Source: Luteitalea pratensis
GTDB lineage: Bacteria; Acidobacteriota; Vicinamibacteria; Vicinamibacterales; Vicinamibacteraceae
DNA: 64,000 bases
Reading direction: 5' to 3'
NCBI RefSeq assembly: GCF_001618865.1
Contig: NZ_CP015136.1
Location: forward strand, 7,041,001 to 7,105,000
Translations under genes and position numbers: made by a program
The notes under the pieces: model-generated
Seen by the model: the letters and a program-made list of their open reading frames with translations, nothing else
Databases searched by the model: none
What the model was told of the DNA's origin: nothing
In this document: piece after piece, positions 14,659-23,991 of the stretch
Layout of the letters: every line of letters starts with the position of its first letter
Position numbering within the stretch: position 1 is the first letter of the stretch

Positions 14659-16404
14659 TCATCGGAGAGGGCTGCCGCGATGCGGACCCGGCGCGGCACC
14701 TGAGCGTTGCCGTGCGTCAGCCCTGTCGCTTGTCTCGTTCGGCGTCACCCGGAGTCGAGCGACGAGCCAGTCTCCTACCCCCTTCTCCCAGGTGCGCCAC
14801 GCGGGATTGTCGTTCCACGCCTCCATGCCGTGAGGCGCGCCGTCGAGTTCGAGCACATCGACGCGTGCGCCGGCGCTCTTCAGGGCCGCGGCATACGCGC
14901 GCTGCTGCGCCACGAGGCGGTCTGCGGTGCCGGCGAGGATGAGCATCGGGGGCGCCGTGCTGGCGGCGTGATGCAGCGGCGAGTATTCACGCAGCGTCTC
15001 ACGGCCGGCGGCGTCGAGGGTCGTCAGCCGGAACAGGCGCCGCGCCAGCGATCGCGGGTTCGCGGGATCGCCGGCATTGGCTTCGAGGTCGTAGACGCCG
15101 TAGAAGGACACGATGCCCGCCAGGCCCGGCTCGCTCGCGGCCAGATGCGCGGCCAACTGACCGCTCGCAGATTCGCCTACGAGCACCATGCGCTTGGGAT
15201 CGAAGCGCAACTCGCGCGCGTGGTCACGCAGCCAGGCGAGGGCCGTCCTCACGTCGGCGACCTGCTCGCGATTGGTGACGTCAGGCGTGAGGCGGTAATC
15301 GATGGAAACCCACGCGAGCCCCTTCGCTGCAGCCAGCGCCAGCATCGGCGCGATGTAGGTGACCCGGTCGCCTGCCTCCCATCCCCCGCCATGTACGAGC
15401 ACGACGACGCCGTGCGGACCCGCACCGGCCGGCGTCCACAGATCGAGCGACAGCGTGTTGGCGGCGTCGTAGACGACGCGTTTGCGCAGGCCATCGGTCG
15501 CCGCCGTGCCGCGTGCCGGTGCCGGCACGGAACCGACGCGTGTCGACAACCACTGCAACAACTCGCGTTTGTAGCCCCACTGCGAAGGCCACCAGTTCTC
15601 GACGCGGTGGCTCGCGCCGGCCACGTCGACGACCTCACACGAAGCCTTGGCACGCTCGCACAACGTCCGCGCCTCGACGATCGGCACGTCGCTGTCGGCA
15701 AGGCCATGCACGACCCGTGTCGGCACAGCGGGTACGGGGGCGCTGGTAAAGCGTCCGCCAATCACGACGACCGCAGCCGGCGTGGCCGGCGCTCCCGCAA
15801 AACGCCCGAGGCGCAGTTCCTGCAGGCGCGCGGCAAGCTGCAGTGCCGCTGGCGCGGCGCCATCCTCCGCGACGAGCACCGTCTTGTACTGGTCCACATG
15901 CAACGTCGCGGCATGACACATCGTCAGCAGGCGCAACGCCGCCGTCAGGTCCTCGACCGCCACGTCAACGCTCTGCGAGCGATAGTCGGCGGTGGCGACG
16001 ACGTAGCCGGCGTCGCCGAGCATCTCGACCAGTTGGCCGACGTATGAAGACCGCTGGCCGACGGTGCCCGTTCCGCCGCGCAGAACGACGGCCAGTGGCC
16101 GGATCGCTGCATCAGTGTGCGGGTAGACGTCGAGCGCGAGCGGCGCACCGGTGGTGCCTCCGAAGCGCACGTTCATCAGTCCCCGCGGCAGCAGCGCGCC
16201 TCCCTGCGTACCGGTCGGCGTCAGCGGCAGGCAGTCCTTCGGCTGTGCCGCAACCGGTTGGGCAGCGACCAGCAGCAGGAGCAGCATCACGGTGGCAGGG
16301 GCGCCTCTCCGCGGCGCCCGCTCGCCGGCACCTCCCGCCTTCGCCACGACTGTGGCGCGCCAGGGGCGAAGGGTTGCCCCTGCCCTCGAGGAGGACATCG
16401 TCAT
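14659..16404 (-). CDS. secreted protein with two alpha/beta-hydrolase domains, the first lacking a nucleophile
   Basis: From the ATG at 16404 (GAGG 8 bases upstream) the product is 581 residues. A long, basic N-terminus precedes the signal core TVMLLLLLVAAQPVAAQ; that extension is encoded by two REP hairpins (16295-16319, 16362-16383). The first hydrolase-fold domain (about 60-270) has LALDVYPHTDAAIRPLAVVL but only LVAEDGAAPAA where GxSxG should be, so it looks inactive. The second (about 290-550) resembles carboxylesterase/hormone-sensitive-lipase-like enzymes: oxyanion VLVHGGGWEAGD, nucleophile VGESASGQ, aspartate ILAGTADRLV and histidine GAPHGME. The natural ester is unknown. Confidence 0.85.
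   Translation of the reverse strand: MTMSSSRAGATLRPWRATVVAKAGGAGERAPRRGAPATVMLLLLLVAAQPVAAQPKDCLPLTPTGTQGGALLPRGLMNVRFGGTTGAPLALDVYPHTDAAIRPLAVVLRGGTGTVGQRSSYVGQLVEMLGDAGYVVATADYRSQSVDVAVEDLTAALRLLTMCHAATLHVDQYKTVLVAEDGAAPAALQLAARLQELRLGRFAGAPATPAAVVVIGGRFTSAPVPAVPTRVVHGLADSDVPIVEARTLCERAKASCEVVDVAGASHRVENWWPSQWGYKRELLQWLSTRVGSVPAPARGTAATDGLRKRVVYDAANTLSLDLWTPAGAGPHGVVVLVHGGGWEAGDRVTYIAPMLALAAAKGLAWVSIDYRLTPDVTNREQVADVRTALAWLRDHARELRFDPKRMVLVGESASGQLAAHLAASEPGLAGIVSFYGVYDLEANAGDPANPRSLARRLFRLTTLDAAGRETLREYSPLHHAASTAPPMLILAGTADRLVAQQRAYAAALKSAGARVDVLELDGAPHGMEAWNDNPAWRTWEKGVGDWLVARLRVTPNETSDRADARQRSGAAPGPHRGSPLR
16295..16319 (+). repeat. REP-like hairpin (GCAG foot) inside hydrolase signal region
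   Basis: GCAG is followed by GGGCGCC (16299-16305), loop, GGCGCCC (16313-16319). It is translated on the other strand as part of the RRGAP-containing extension before the hydrophobic signal core. Confidence 0.6.
16362..16383 (-). repeat. REP-like hairpin (GCAG foot), second copy near hydrolase start
   Basis: AGGGGC (16362-16367) pairs with GCCCCT (16376-16381) and the minus-strand foot is GCAG. The stem is short, so this assignment is weaker than the others. Confidence 0.45.
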
Positions 16405-16518
16405 GGTCGGGACCTCATTATTCCTCAGGTGCCCCGCGGCCCGGCCAGGACCGGGACAGGTGCGATGACACACAATCTTCTCAGCGCACCGCACGCCTGG
16501 CGCCTACAGGGAGTCCAC

Positions 16519-16896
16519 ATGCAGCTCAGTCCCCTCATCTGCGTACACGACGTGGCAGCCAGCAGTGCCTGGTACCAGCACCTGCTCGGTTGCGAGAGCG
16601 GGCACGGCGGCTCGGAGTACGAACGCCTGAACGCCAACGGGAGGCTGGTGCTGCAACTGCACCAATGGGAGGTGGAGCATCAGCACGGCCCGCTCGGCGA
16701 TCCCGCGCTGCGGCCCTACGGCAACGGCGTGTTGCTCTGGTTCGAGCTCGACGACTTCGACGCGGCCGTGGCGCGGGCGCGCGAACTGCAGGCGGACGTC
16801 GTGAAGGAGGCCTATTTCAGCGAGAACCGGAATTGGGAATGCTGGCTGCGCGACCGCGACGGCTACACCGTCGTCCTCACGAGCCCGCTGCCCTGA
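16519..16896 (+). CDS. VOC/glyoxalase-fold protein
   Basis: A 125-residue single vicinal-oxygen-chelate domain protein. The ATG at 16519 has AGGGAG 7-12 bases upstream. The family pattern is clear: SPLICVHDVAASSAWYQHLL (first strand and helix), LVLQLHQWE with a candidate metal histidine, and the second half LLWFELDDFDAAVARARE to NWECWLRDRDGYTVVLTSP. Relatives include glyoxalase I, bleomycin-resistance proteins and dioxygenases; nothing here fixes a substrate. It is divergent from the double hydrolase gene, 114 bp away, and followed by a REP-rich spacer. Confidence 0.85.
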   Translation: MQLSPLICVHDVAASSAWYQHLLGCESGHGGSEYERLNANGRLVLQLHQWEVEHQHGPLGDPALRPYGNGVLLWFELDDFDAAVARARELQADVVKEAYFSENRNWECWLRDRDGYTVVLTSPLP

Positions 16897-16901
16897 CGCC
16901 T

Positions 16902-16928
16902 GGGCCGGGCTCGGAGAGCCGGCCCTAC
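16902..16928 (-). repeat. REP hairpin with GTAG foot after VOC gene
   Basis: On the minus strand GTAGGGCCGGCTC, loop TCC, GAGCC with one extra G in the outer stem. It matches the copy at 47502-47527 closely. Degenerate further copies follow up to about 16990. Confidence 0.75.
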
Positions 16929-17130
16929 CGGTCGCGCGTGGGCCGCGCACGGAGACCCGGACGTACCGTCGGGGTGCCAGTCCCGGCGTATCGGTCGCGG
17001 GCAGGAAGAGCCGAATCCAGCGGAGGCCCGGCCGCCACGCTCGACGAGAACTCCACAAACGCTCGACCAGGACACGACGCAGCGCCCGTGACACATGAGG
17101 TGTGATGCGGCAAGCTACACATCACGTTCC

Positions 17131-19116
17131 ATGCCTGTCGCGAGTTCCTGGTTTGGCGGGCCGAAGCGCCTGCTGTGGTCGTTTGCGCTCGTTCTGCTGC
17201 TGCCGGCCGTCGCCGTCGGCTGGCTGGGCCTGCGCCTGATCGATCAGGACCGCGAACTGGAATCGCGTCAACGCCTGGAGCGCCGTGACATCGCCGGCGA
17301 ACGAGTCGTGGCTGGACTCGAGCGAGCCGTGGCCGCGACCGAGCGCCAGCTGCGCGACCCGAGGTCCGGCATCAGTATCCAGCCCGGCGCCGACGCGCTA
17401 CTGGTGACCATGCGTGCCGACGGACTGGATGCCTCCCCAACGGCGCACCTGCTGTTCACGCCCGATCCGCCTCGGGCCGCTCCGGAGCCGACCACGGAGT
17501 TCACCGACGGCGAAGCGCTGGAGTTCAATGGCTCCCATGCGCGCGCAGTCGAGAGCTACAAGGTGCTGGCACGATCGCCGGACGAGACCATCCGCGCCGG
17601 CGCACTGGTCCGCATCGGCCGGACCCTCCGGAAGATGGGCAGACCAATCGAAGCGTTGGCGGTCTATGAAGACTTGTCTCGCATCACTCGGTCGCACGTT
17701 GCGGGACTGCCGGGCGACCTGGTGGGCCGACGAGCGCGCACAGCACTCCTTGCAGAACTGGACCGGCGCGACCAACTGCGTGCGAGCGCACGTGAGTTGC
17801 AGGCAGACCTCGTCGCCCGCCGCTGGGCGCTCGACCGCGGCACGTTCGTGAGCTATGCCGGGCAGGTTCGCGAATGGACTGGCGAGGAACCTCCCGCGAT
17901 GGCTGAGCGCGAGGCGCTGTCGGATGCGGTGGACTGGCTGTGGCAGGAGTGGCGTCGCGGGGCGCTGACATCGGCGGGCCGAGTTGTCCGGCGGCACGGC
18001 AGCACTGACGTCACGGTGCTGTGGCAGCCTGGTGCGGCAGCGGGGCCCGGGCAGGGCGATCGAGTCGTGGGGCTCGTCGCCGGTCCACGATTCCTCGCAC
18101 GCGAGTGGGTCCGCTCACTCGCGCCGGTTGGCCTCCTTGACGTGGCCTTCGTGAATCCCGACCCCCAGGTCCCGCGCGCCGCGCCGGCAGCGGCCGCGTC
18201 CGCCCTGCGCCGGTCGGCCGCCGACACGGGCCTCCCATGGACGCTCATCCTCACCGACAAGCCTGGCGCCAGTGATCTCGACGGAAGCAGTTCTCGACGG
18301 AGGGTCGTGCTCGCGGGGCTCGCCCTCATCGTCGTCGTCGTGCTCGCCGGCGCGGTCGTCGTCGCCCGTGGCGTTTCGCACGAACTCGACGTCGCACGGC
18401 TCCAGTCGGACTTCGTCTCGGCCGTATCGCACGAGTTCCGCACGCCGCTCACCTCGCTACAGCAGTTCACCGCGATCCTCAACGAAGACAACGAGCCGCC
18501 GCCCGCCAAACGCCGCGTGTTCTATCAGGCGCAAGCGCGCGCCGTGAGTCGCCTGCAGCATCTCGTGGAGTCGCTCCTCGACTTCGGACGCATGGAAGCA
18601 GGCGCGTACCCCTATCGTCCGGAGCAGATGCCGGTCGGCCCATTCGTGTCGGGACTGGTCGCTGCGTTCCGTGGCGACGGCACGCCCGAGGGCTTCGTGG
18701 TCGACTGTGCCATCGACACGGACAGCGGCGACATCACGGCCGACCGCGATGCACTCGGCCGCGCGATCCGCAACCTGCTCGAGAACGCAGTGAAGTACTC
18801 CGGCGACGGACGCCGCATCGACGTGCGCGCCACGCGCCGCGGCCGCGTGGTGGCGGTCAGCGTCCGGGACGAGGGCCTGGGCATCCCGCACGCCGAGCAG
18901 CAGCGCATCTTCACGAAGTTCGTGCGGGGCGCCGCGAGCCGAATGTACGGCATCAACGGCACCGGCATCGGCCTGGCCATGGCGCGTGAGATCGTCCGCG
19001 CACACGGCGGCGACATCACCGTCGAAAGCATCGTCGCCTCGGGCAGCACGTTCACGGTGACGCTGCCGGCAGCAGATACCGCCAGGGACGCCATCCACTC
19101 ACGAGGTTCCTCATGA
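17131..19116 (+). CDS. membrane sensor histidine kinase with TPR-like extracytoplasmic domain (module copy 1)
   Basis: A 661-residue kinase from the ATG at 17131 (an upstream ATG at 17095 is possible). TM1 is SFALVLLLPAVAVGWLG, followed by a long extracytoplasmic region. In it, ALEFNGSHARAVESYKVL and GALVRIGRTLRKMGRPIEAL look like a TPR helix pair. TM2 is VLAGLALIVVVVLAGAVVV (about 394-412). The DHp helix has the phospho-acceptor in SAVSHEFRTPLTSLQQF (H434). The ATPase has NLLENAVKYSG, DEGLGIP and GTGIGLAMAREIV, all intact. The gene overlaps the following regulator by 4 bp (ATGA). It is the intact member of a tandem duplication; its paralogue at 21997 is broken. The signal sensed is unknown. 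Confidence 0.93.
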   Translation: MPVASSWFGGPKRLLWSFALVLLLPAVAVGWLGLRLIDQDRELESRQRLERRDIAGERVVAGLERAVAATERQLRDPRSGISIQPGADALLVTMRADGLDASPTAHLLFTPDPPRAAPEPTTEFTDGEALEFNGSHARAVESYKVLARSPDETIRAGALVRIGRTLRKMGRPIEALAVYEDLSRITRSHVAGLPGDLVGRRARTALLAELDRRDQLRASARELQADLVARRWALDRGTFVSYAGQVREWTGEEPPAMAEREALSDAVDWLWQEWRRGALTSAGRVVRRHGSTDVTVLWQPGAAAGPGQGDRVVGLVAGPRFLAREWVRSLAPVGLLDVAFVNPDPQVPRAAPAAAASALRRSAADTGLPWTLILTDKPGASDLDGSSSRRRVVLAGLALIVVVVLAGAVVVARGVSHELDVARLQSDFVSAVSHEFRTPLTSLQQFTAILNEDNEPPPAKRRVFYQAQARAVSRLQHLVESLLDFGRMEAGAYPYRPEQMPVGPFVSGLVAAFRGDGTPEGFVVDCAIDTDSGDITADRDALGRAIRNLLENAVKYSGDGRRIDVRATRRGRVVAVSVRDEGLGIPHAEQQRIFTKFVRGAASRMYGINGTGIGLAMAREIVRAHGGDITVESIVASGSTFTVTLPAADTARDAIHSRGSS

Positions 19117-19793
19117 GCCGCATTCTCATCATCGAAGACGACCCGGACATCGCGATGGGCCTGCAGGAGGACCTCGCGCGGCATGGGCACGAGTCCGAGG
19201 TGGCCCGCGACGGCGACGCCGGGCTCCGTCTGGGCCGCGACGCGTCGTGGGACGTCATCCTGCTCGACGTCATGTTGCCGTTGCGCGACGGCTTCGAGGT
19301 CTGCCGGGAACTGCGACGGCTGCGCGTGAAGACCCCCATCATCATGCTCACGGCCAGGACGCAGGAGGCCGAGAAGATCCTCGGCCTCGAGTTCGGCGCC
19401 GACGACTACGTCACCAAGCCGTTCAGTCCCGCCGAGCTGCGGGCGCGGATCAAGGCCGTGATGCGCCGCTTCGAGGACGATGGGGCGCAAGCGGGAGTGT
19501 GCCGTTTCGGCGACTGCGAGGTGGACTTCGATCGCGCGGAACTCCGGCGTGCCGGAAAGGTGGTCGACATCACCGCGCTCGAGCTTCGGATGCTGGATGC
19601 GTTCAAGCGCAGTCGGGGTCGCGTCCTCACGCGCGAGCAACTGATTCGACAGGCATGGGGCGAGAACACCTACATCGGCGATCGCGTCGTCGACACGCAC
19701 ATCCTGAATCTCCGCAAGAAGATCGAGCCGGTACCGACGGCGCCTCGCTTCCTCAGGAGCGTGCGCGGCATCGGCTATCGCTTCGATGCCTGA
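19113..19793 (+). CDS. OmpR-family response regulator (module copy 1)
   Basis: A 226-residue two-domain regulator. The receiver has the acidic pair in IIEDD, phospho-acceptor D52 in ILLDVMLPLRDG, the Thr in MLTART and Lys in VTKPFS. The C-terminal winged helix has the recognition region RVVDTHILNLRKKIE and ends RSVRGIGYRFDA. It should be phosphorylated by the overlapping upstream kinase and bind DNA, perhaps upstream of its own operon or of the propeller gene 77 bp downstream. It is closely similar to the regulator at 23988, as expected for a duplication. Confidence 0.95.
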   Translation: MSRILIIEDDPDIAMGLQEDLARHGHESEVARDGDAGLRLGRDASWDVILLDVMLPLRDGFEVCRELRRLRVKTPIIMLTARTQEAEKILGLEFGADDYVTKPFSPAELRARIKAVMRRFEDDGAQAGVCRFGDCEVDFDRAELRRAGKVVDITALELRMLDAFKRSRGRVLTREQLIRQAWGENTYIGDRVVDTHILNLRKKIEPVPTAPRFLRSVRGIGYRFDA

Positions 19794-19870
19794 ACTACTC
19801 GACCGAAACTCGACGCAGGCTGGGTGAAGGGTCGACCGTCGTTGCCTAGAGTGGCGCCAGGAGATCAGAC

Positions 19871-21946
19871 ATGAGAACTCGAATCCTGATGCTCGTGGCC
19901 GTCGTGGTGGGTCTGGTGACACTGTCCGGTGCCGTGGCGGCGCAGCGATCCGACCCAGCCGCGCAGGCGCTCCTGCGCACAGCGACCGACAAGGAGATCG
20001 TCGACGGCGACCTCAGGGGCGCCATCACGCAGTACCAGGCGATCGTCAATCGCTATGGCAGGACGGACCGGGCGACTGCAGCGCAGGCACTGCTGCGGAC
20101 GGCCGAGGCGTATCGGAAGCTGGGCGACCCTCAGGCGAAGCAGACCTATCAGCAGATCGTCACGCAGTACGCGGACCAGACGGCGGTGGTGACCGTCGCG
20201 CGGTCTCGACTTGCGCCTTCCGCTCCGCCAAACGCGACGACCTCGGACATACGAGCGGTGTGGAGCGGCGCCGATGTCGACCTTCGCGGGCGCGTCTCGC
20301 ACGACGGCAGGTATCTGTCGGGCGGTACCGCGGCGTGGCCGAGCAATCTCATCATCCGCGACCTGGCCAGCGGCCAAACGACCACACTGACGACGGGGGC
20401 CAACGACATCGAGTACGTCGAGCACTCTATCTTCTCGCCCGACGACACGAAGCTCGCGTACGCCTGGTTCAACAGCAGGCAGCGGTACGAGCTGCGGATC
20501 ATCGACCGAACCGGCGGACAACCGCGCGTTCTCTTCGAGCTGCCGGCCGATGGCTGGATGCAGGCCTTCGATTGGTCACCCGATGGCCGGCTGATCGCCG
20601 TGCAGATCAACTCGGAGAAGGTCCAGAAGCTGGCCCTCGTGTCGGCGGCCGATGGGTCCGTGCGCGTGTTGAAGTCGTTCGGGCCGCAGCGCTCCCCTAA
20701 TAACCTGAGCTTCTCGCCAGACGGCCGGTTCATCGCCTATGACATCCCGCCAGCGGAGGACGGACCGGCGCGCGACGTCGTCGTCGCCGCGGTGGATGGC
20801 TCGCGAGAGGTCCCGGTCGTCAGCCACGCCGCCAATGACGAGTTGCTCGGGTGGTTTGCCGACGGGCAGCGCCTGCTGTTGACGAGCGACCGCACGGGTA
20901 CCAACGACGTCTACGCGCTCGGCATCCTGGACGGCCGGGCGCAGGGTGAACCGCGAATACTGAAGCGCGACGTCGGCGCCGTGACTGCGGCGATGGGTTT
21001 CACGAGGTCCGGTGAGTTCGTGTTCGGGACACGACCGGATTCGGCCGACGTGCAACTGGCGACCTTCGATGCGGCCGGACGGCTCACGGACAACCCGAAG
21101 CCACTCGCAGGGCACTTCACGGGGAACCGCTTCACGGGAGCGTGGTCGCCAGACGGACAGCAACTCGTGTACCTGTCACAGGTGCGATACCAGCAGAATC
21201 AGAAACAGCTGTCCATCTACACGGCCCGGACAGGCCAGGTTCGCACGGTTCCGGTGGCGATGCCCTGGTTCCACAATGCTGTGTCGTGGGACGCGGATGG
21301 CCGTCACGTCCTGCTGCAAGGTCCAGACATGAAGAACCGCCACGGTCTGCAGCGCGTCGACATCGACTCCGGTGGCGTGGAGTTGATTCGTAGCAGCCAG
21401 GACGACGGCACCTTCATCATCTACACCCACCCGCTGGCGATGTCGCCGGACGGCAAGTCCCTGTTCTTCGTGGGTGGCCCCCGAAAGCTCGGCCTGCTAC
21501 GTCGTGACATGGCGACGGGGCAGGAGACGGCCCTCGTCGATGGTCGCCTGGCCGCGTTCGCCCTGTCATCGGATGGTCGTCAGCTGGCCGTAATCATGCG
21601 GTACGGGCCTGACGGACAGCCAATCGGCCAAGCGAACCACCCCAACGCCACCGACGTCATCCAGGTGATGCCGGCATCTGGCGGGCAGCCTCGAGAGATC
21701 TTCAGGGGCGCGAGGCTCGGCACGACGATCGCGTGGGCCCCTGACGGCCAGTTCGTGTACTACGGGCAGATGCCAGGGGGCAGCATGTGGCGAGTGGCAA
21801 CAACAGGCGGCGAGGCGCAGGAGTTGCCGATCAAGGTCGAAGGGCTGGCCCGGATCAGTATCCGCCCGGACGGATCTCAGTTAGCAGTGAGCAGCAGGAC
21901 GCGGCTGCAGGAGGTGCTGGCGATGGGGCCCTTTGCCGTTCCTTGA
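19871..21946 (+). CDS. secreted TPR plus WD40/TolB-like beta-propeller protein (module copy 1)
   Basis: A 691-residue protein with signal peptide (LMLVAVVVGLVTLSGAVAA, cut before QRS). After it a TPR-like helical part (about 25-115) has GDLRGAITQYQAIVNRYG and TAEAYRKLGDPQAKQTY. The rest is a run of propeller blades carrying PDG/PDD turns (FSPDDTKLAYAWF, WSPDGRLIAV, FSPDGRFIAYD, WSPDGQQLVYLS, WAPDGQFVYYG), as in TolB/PD40 proteins. It is probably periplasmic. AGGAG lies 6-10 bases before the ATG. The helical motif is also found in the extracytoplasmic part of the adjacent kinase, which suggests a shared partner or mutual contact, but that is inference. The paralogue at 24748 has an internal stop. 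Confidence 0.88.
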   Translation: MRTRILMLVAVVVGLVTLSGAVAAQRSDPAAQALLRTATDKEIVDGDLRGAITQYQAIVNRYGRTDRATAAQALLRTAEAYRKLGDPQAKQTYQQIVTQYADQTAVVTVARSRLAPSAPPNATTSDIRAVWSGADVDLRGRVSHDGRYLSGGTAAWPSNLIIRDLASGQTTTLTTGANDIEYVEHSIFSPDDTKLAYAWFNSRQRYELRIIDRTGGQPRVLFELPADGWMQAFDWSPDGRLIAVQINSEKVQKLALVSAADGSVRVLKSFGPQRSPNNLSFSPDGRFIAYDIPPAEDGPARDVVVAAVDGSREVPVVSHAANDELLGWFADGQRLLLTSDRTGTNDVYALGILDGRAQGEPRILKRDVGAVTAAMGFTRSGEFVFGTRPDSADVQLATFDAAGRLTDNPKPLAGHFTGNRFTGAWSPDGQQLVYLSQVRYQQNQKQLSIYTARTGQVRTVPVAMPWFHNAVSWDADGRHVLLQGPDMKNRHGLQRVDIDSGGVELIRSSQDDGTFIIYTHPLAMSPDGKSLFFVGGPRKLGLLRRDMATGQETALVDGRLAAFALSSDGRQLAVIMRYGPDGQPIGQANHPNATDVIQVMPASGGQPREIFRGARLGTTIAWAPDGQFVYYGQMPGGSMWRVATTGGEAQELPIKVEGLARISIRPDGSQLAVSSRTRLQEVLAMGPFAVP

Positions 21947-21996
21947 CACACGCGTGACGCGCGCTGCAAGAAACCGGTGCAGACTGATGGCCATTC

Positions 21997-23991
21997 ATGT
22001 CGACGCGCGCGCGTCATGGCCAGGCGGCCGCTCGTCGCCTTGTCGTCTGGTTGCTATTCACGACGGTGGTCCCGGCCAGCGCGCTGGCAGGCCTGGGCTG
22101 GGCTCTCGTCCGCGAAGACCGCGCTCGTGAGACCGAGCGGCGGCGGGACGCCCGGGAGCACGCCGCGACGTTGGCGGCGACGGCCCTGCAGCGCACCCTG
22201 GCCGAACTCGAGGATCAGCTGTCCAGCCTCAGCGTCGGGCAGCCATCTCCTCCCGGCGCGCCCCGCGCCGGCGTCGCCATAATCACGTTCGATAGGACCG
22301 GAACGTCGAGGCGCGCTGGATTGCCGCTGCCGTTCTATCCCGCGACGCGCTCTCGCGAGGTCCCGCGTTTGGCCGCACTGGATCGCGCCGATGCCCTCGA
22401 GTTTCGTCAACGGGACCAGGCCGGCGCGATCGCCGTGCTTGGGACCGTTGCCACGTCGGCCGATCCCGCGACACGGGCTGCAGCCCTCGTTCGCCTGGGT
22501 CGCCTCGAAAGCAAGCAGGGGCACCTCACTGCCGCGCTCGAAGCCTTCGACCGGCTCGCAGGGCTCGACCCGGCCATCGTCGATGGCGAGCCCGCGGGCC
22601 TGCTCGGGACGCAGGCGCGAGCGCTGGCGCTCGCGGCGGCGGGTCGCGATGAGGAGGTGCGGCGTATCGGGTCGACGTTGATCGCCGATCTCGATCGAGG
22701 CCGCTGGGTGCTCTCGCAGGCGCAGTACACGTTTGCCCGCGAGCAGGCGGTCCGATGGCTCGACCCGCGCACTACGGCTACGTCGACAACGCCCGACCCT
22801 GAGAGCATCGCGCTGGCGACAGCCGCGGAGATGCTCTGGGCCGCAAGACAACGTGGCGAAGCGGGCGTGATGTCGACGCGCGGCAGATCGACAATCTGGG
22901 CGCACGATCTCTCGGTGCTCGCCCTCACGAGGGGGGCTGGTGAACAGCTTACGGTGATGCTGGTGAGCCCACGTGTGCTGGAGCGGCTCTGGCGCGCGCC
23001 CCTTGCCGCCGCAGCACGCCCGATCGATCTTGTCCTGACCGACGCCGAAGGGCGCACTGTTGTTGGTCGCCCGAGAGGAGGGCCGGACAAACAGGCCGTG
23101 CGAACCGCATCGGTCACCAACCTCCCGTGGACCGTGCATGCCATCGAGCCTGGGCCAGCACCGGCTGGCTTCGCTTTCGCCGCAGGCACAGCTCATGCTC
23201 GCGGCGATTGGCGTGATGATGTTCGCCGTGGCGGCGGGCGGCTACCTGACAACGCGTTCGCTCCTGCGGGCGACCCACGTGAGCCGGCTGCAATCGGACT
23301 TCGTCTCTGCCGTATCACACGAGTTCAGGACGCCCCTCACGGCCATCAGGCACCTTTCTCAGTTGCTCGCGCGCGGACGCGTGTCGTCCGACGAGAGGCG
23401 TGCCGCATTCTACGAACTGCTCGTCCACGAGAGCGACAGGCTGCACCGGCTTGATCGAGGGCCTGTTGAACTTCGCCCGACTCGAAGCCGGCGAGCTGGA
23501 TTACAGCTTCGAGTCGGTGGACCCGGGGCCGTACCTGCGCGAGATCGTCGCGGACTTTCGACGTGACATCAGCGGCCGCGACGTGGGCATCGAGCTGACT
23601 GGTGACGAGGTGGCCATTGCCGGCCATTCGAGCCGACCGCGAGGTGCTTGGGCGAGTCTTCTGGAACCTGCTCGACAACGCCGCGAAGTACTCGCCTGAC
23701 TCGCCGCAGGTCCGCGTCGAGATCGAGGCAGGCGACGGCGAGGTGCGGGTCCGAGTGCGCGACCACGGCATGAGCATTCCCGCCGTCGAGCAGTCGTTGA
23801 TCTTCGACAAATTCTCCCGCGGTGCGGCCGCGCGGACAGCCAGCATCAAGGGCACGGGCATCGGCCTCGCCATGGCCCGAGACATCGTGCGCGCTCACGG
23901 CGGCGACATCGGCGTCGATAGCGCGGTCGGATCGGGCAGCACCTTTACGGTGATGCTGCCCGCGGCCTTTACTGAGACCACATCCGCATGA
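21997..23991 (+). pseudogene. sensor histidine kinase with three frameshifts (module copy 2)
   Basis: This is the paralogue of the kinase at 17131, but its reading frame changes three times, each by +1. The first change is around 23170-23171 (TT), after WTVHAIEPG and before the second membrane segment AAIGVMMFAVAAGGYLTT. The second is at 23451-23452 (TT), between ESDRLHRL and IEGLLNFARLEAG. The third is around 23622-23623 (GG), between GDEVAIA and ADREVLGRVFWNLLDNAAKY. Removing one base at each site restores a single frame with H-box SAVSHEFRTPLTAI and ATPase motifs GTGIGLAMARDIV. All domains are otherwise well preserved, and the ATGA overlap with the next gene is kept. Either the gene is recently dead or the sequence has errors at dinucleotide runs. 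Confidence 0.85.
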
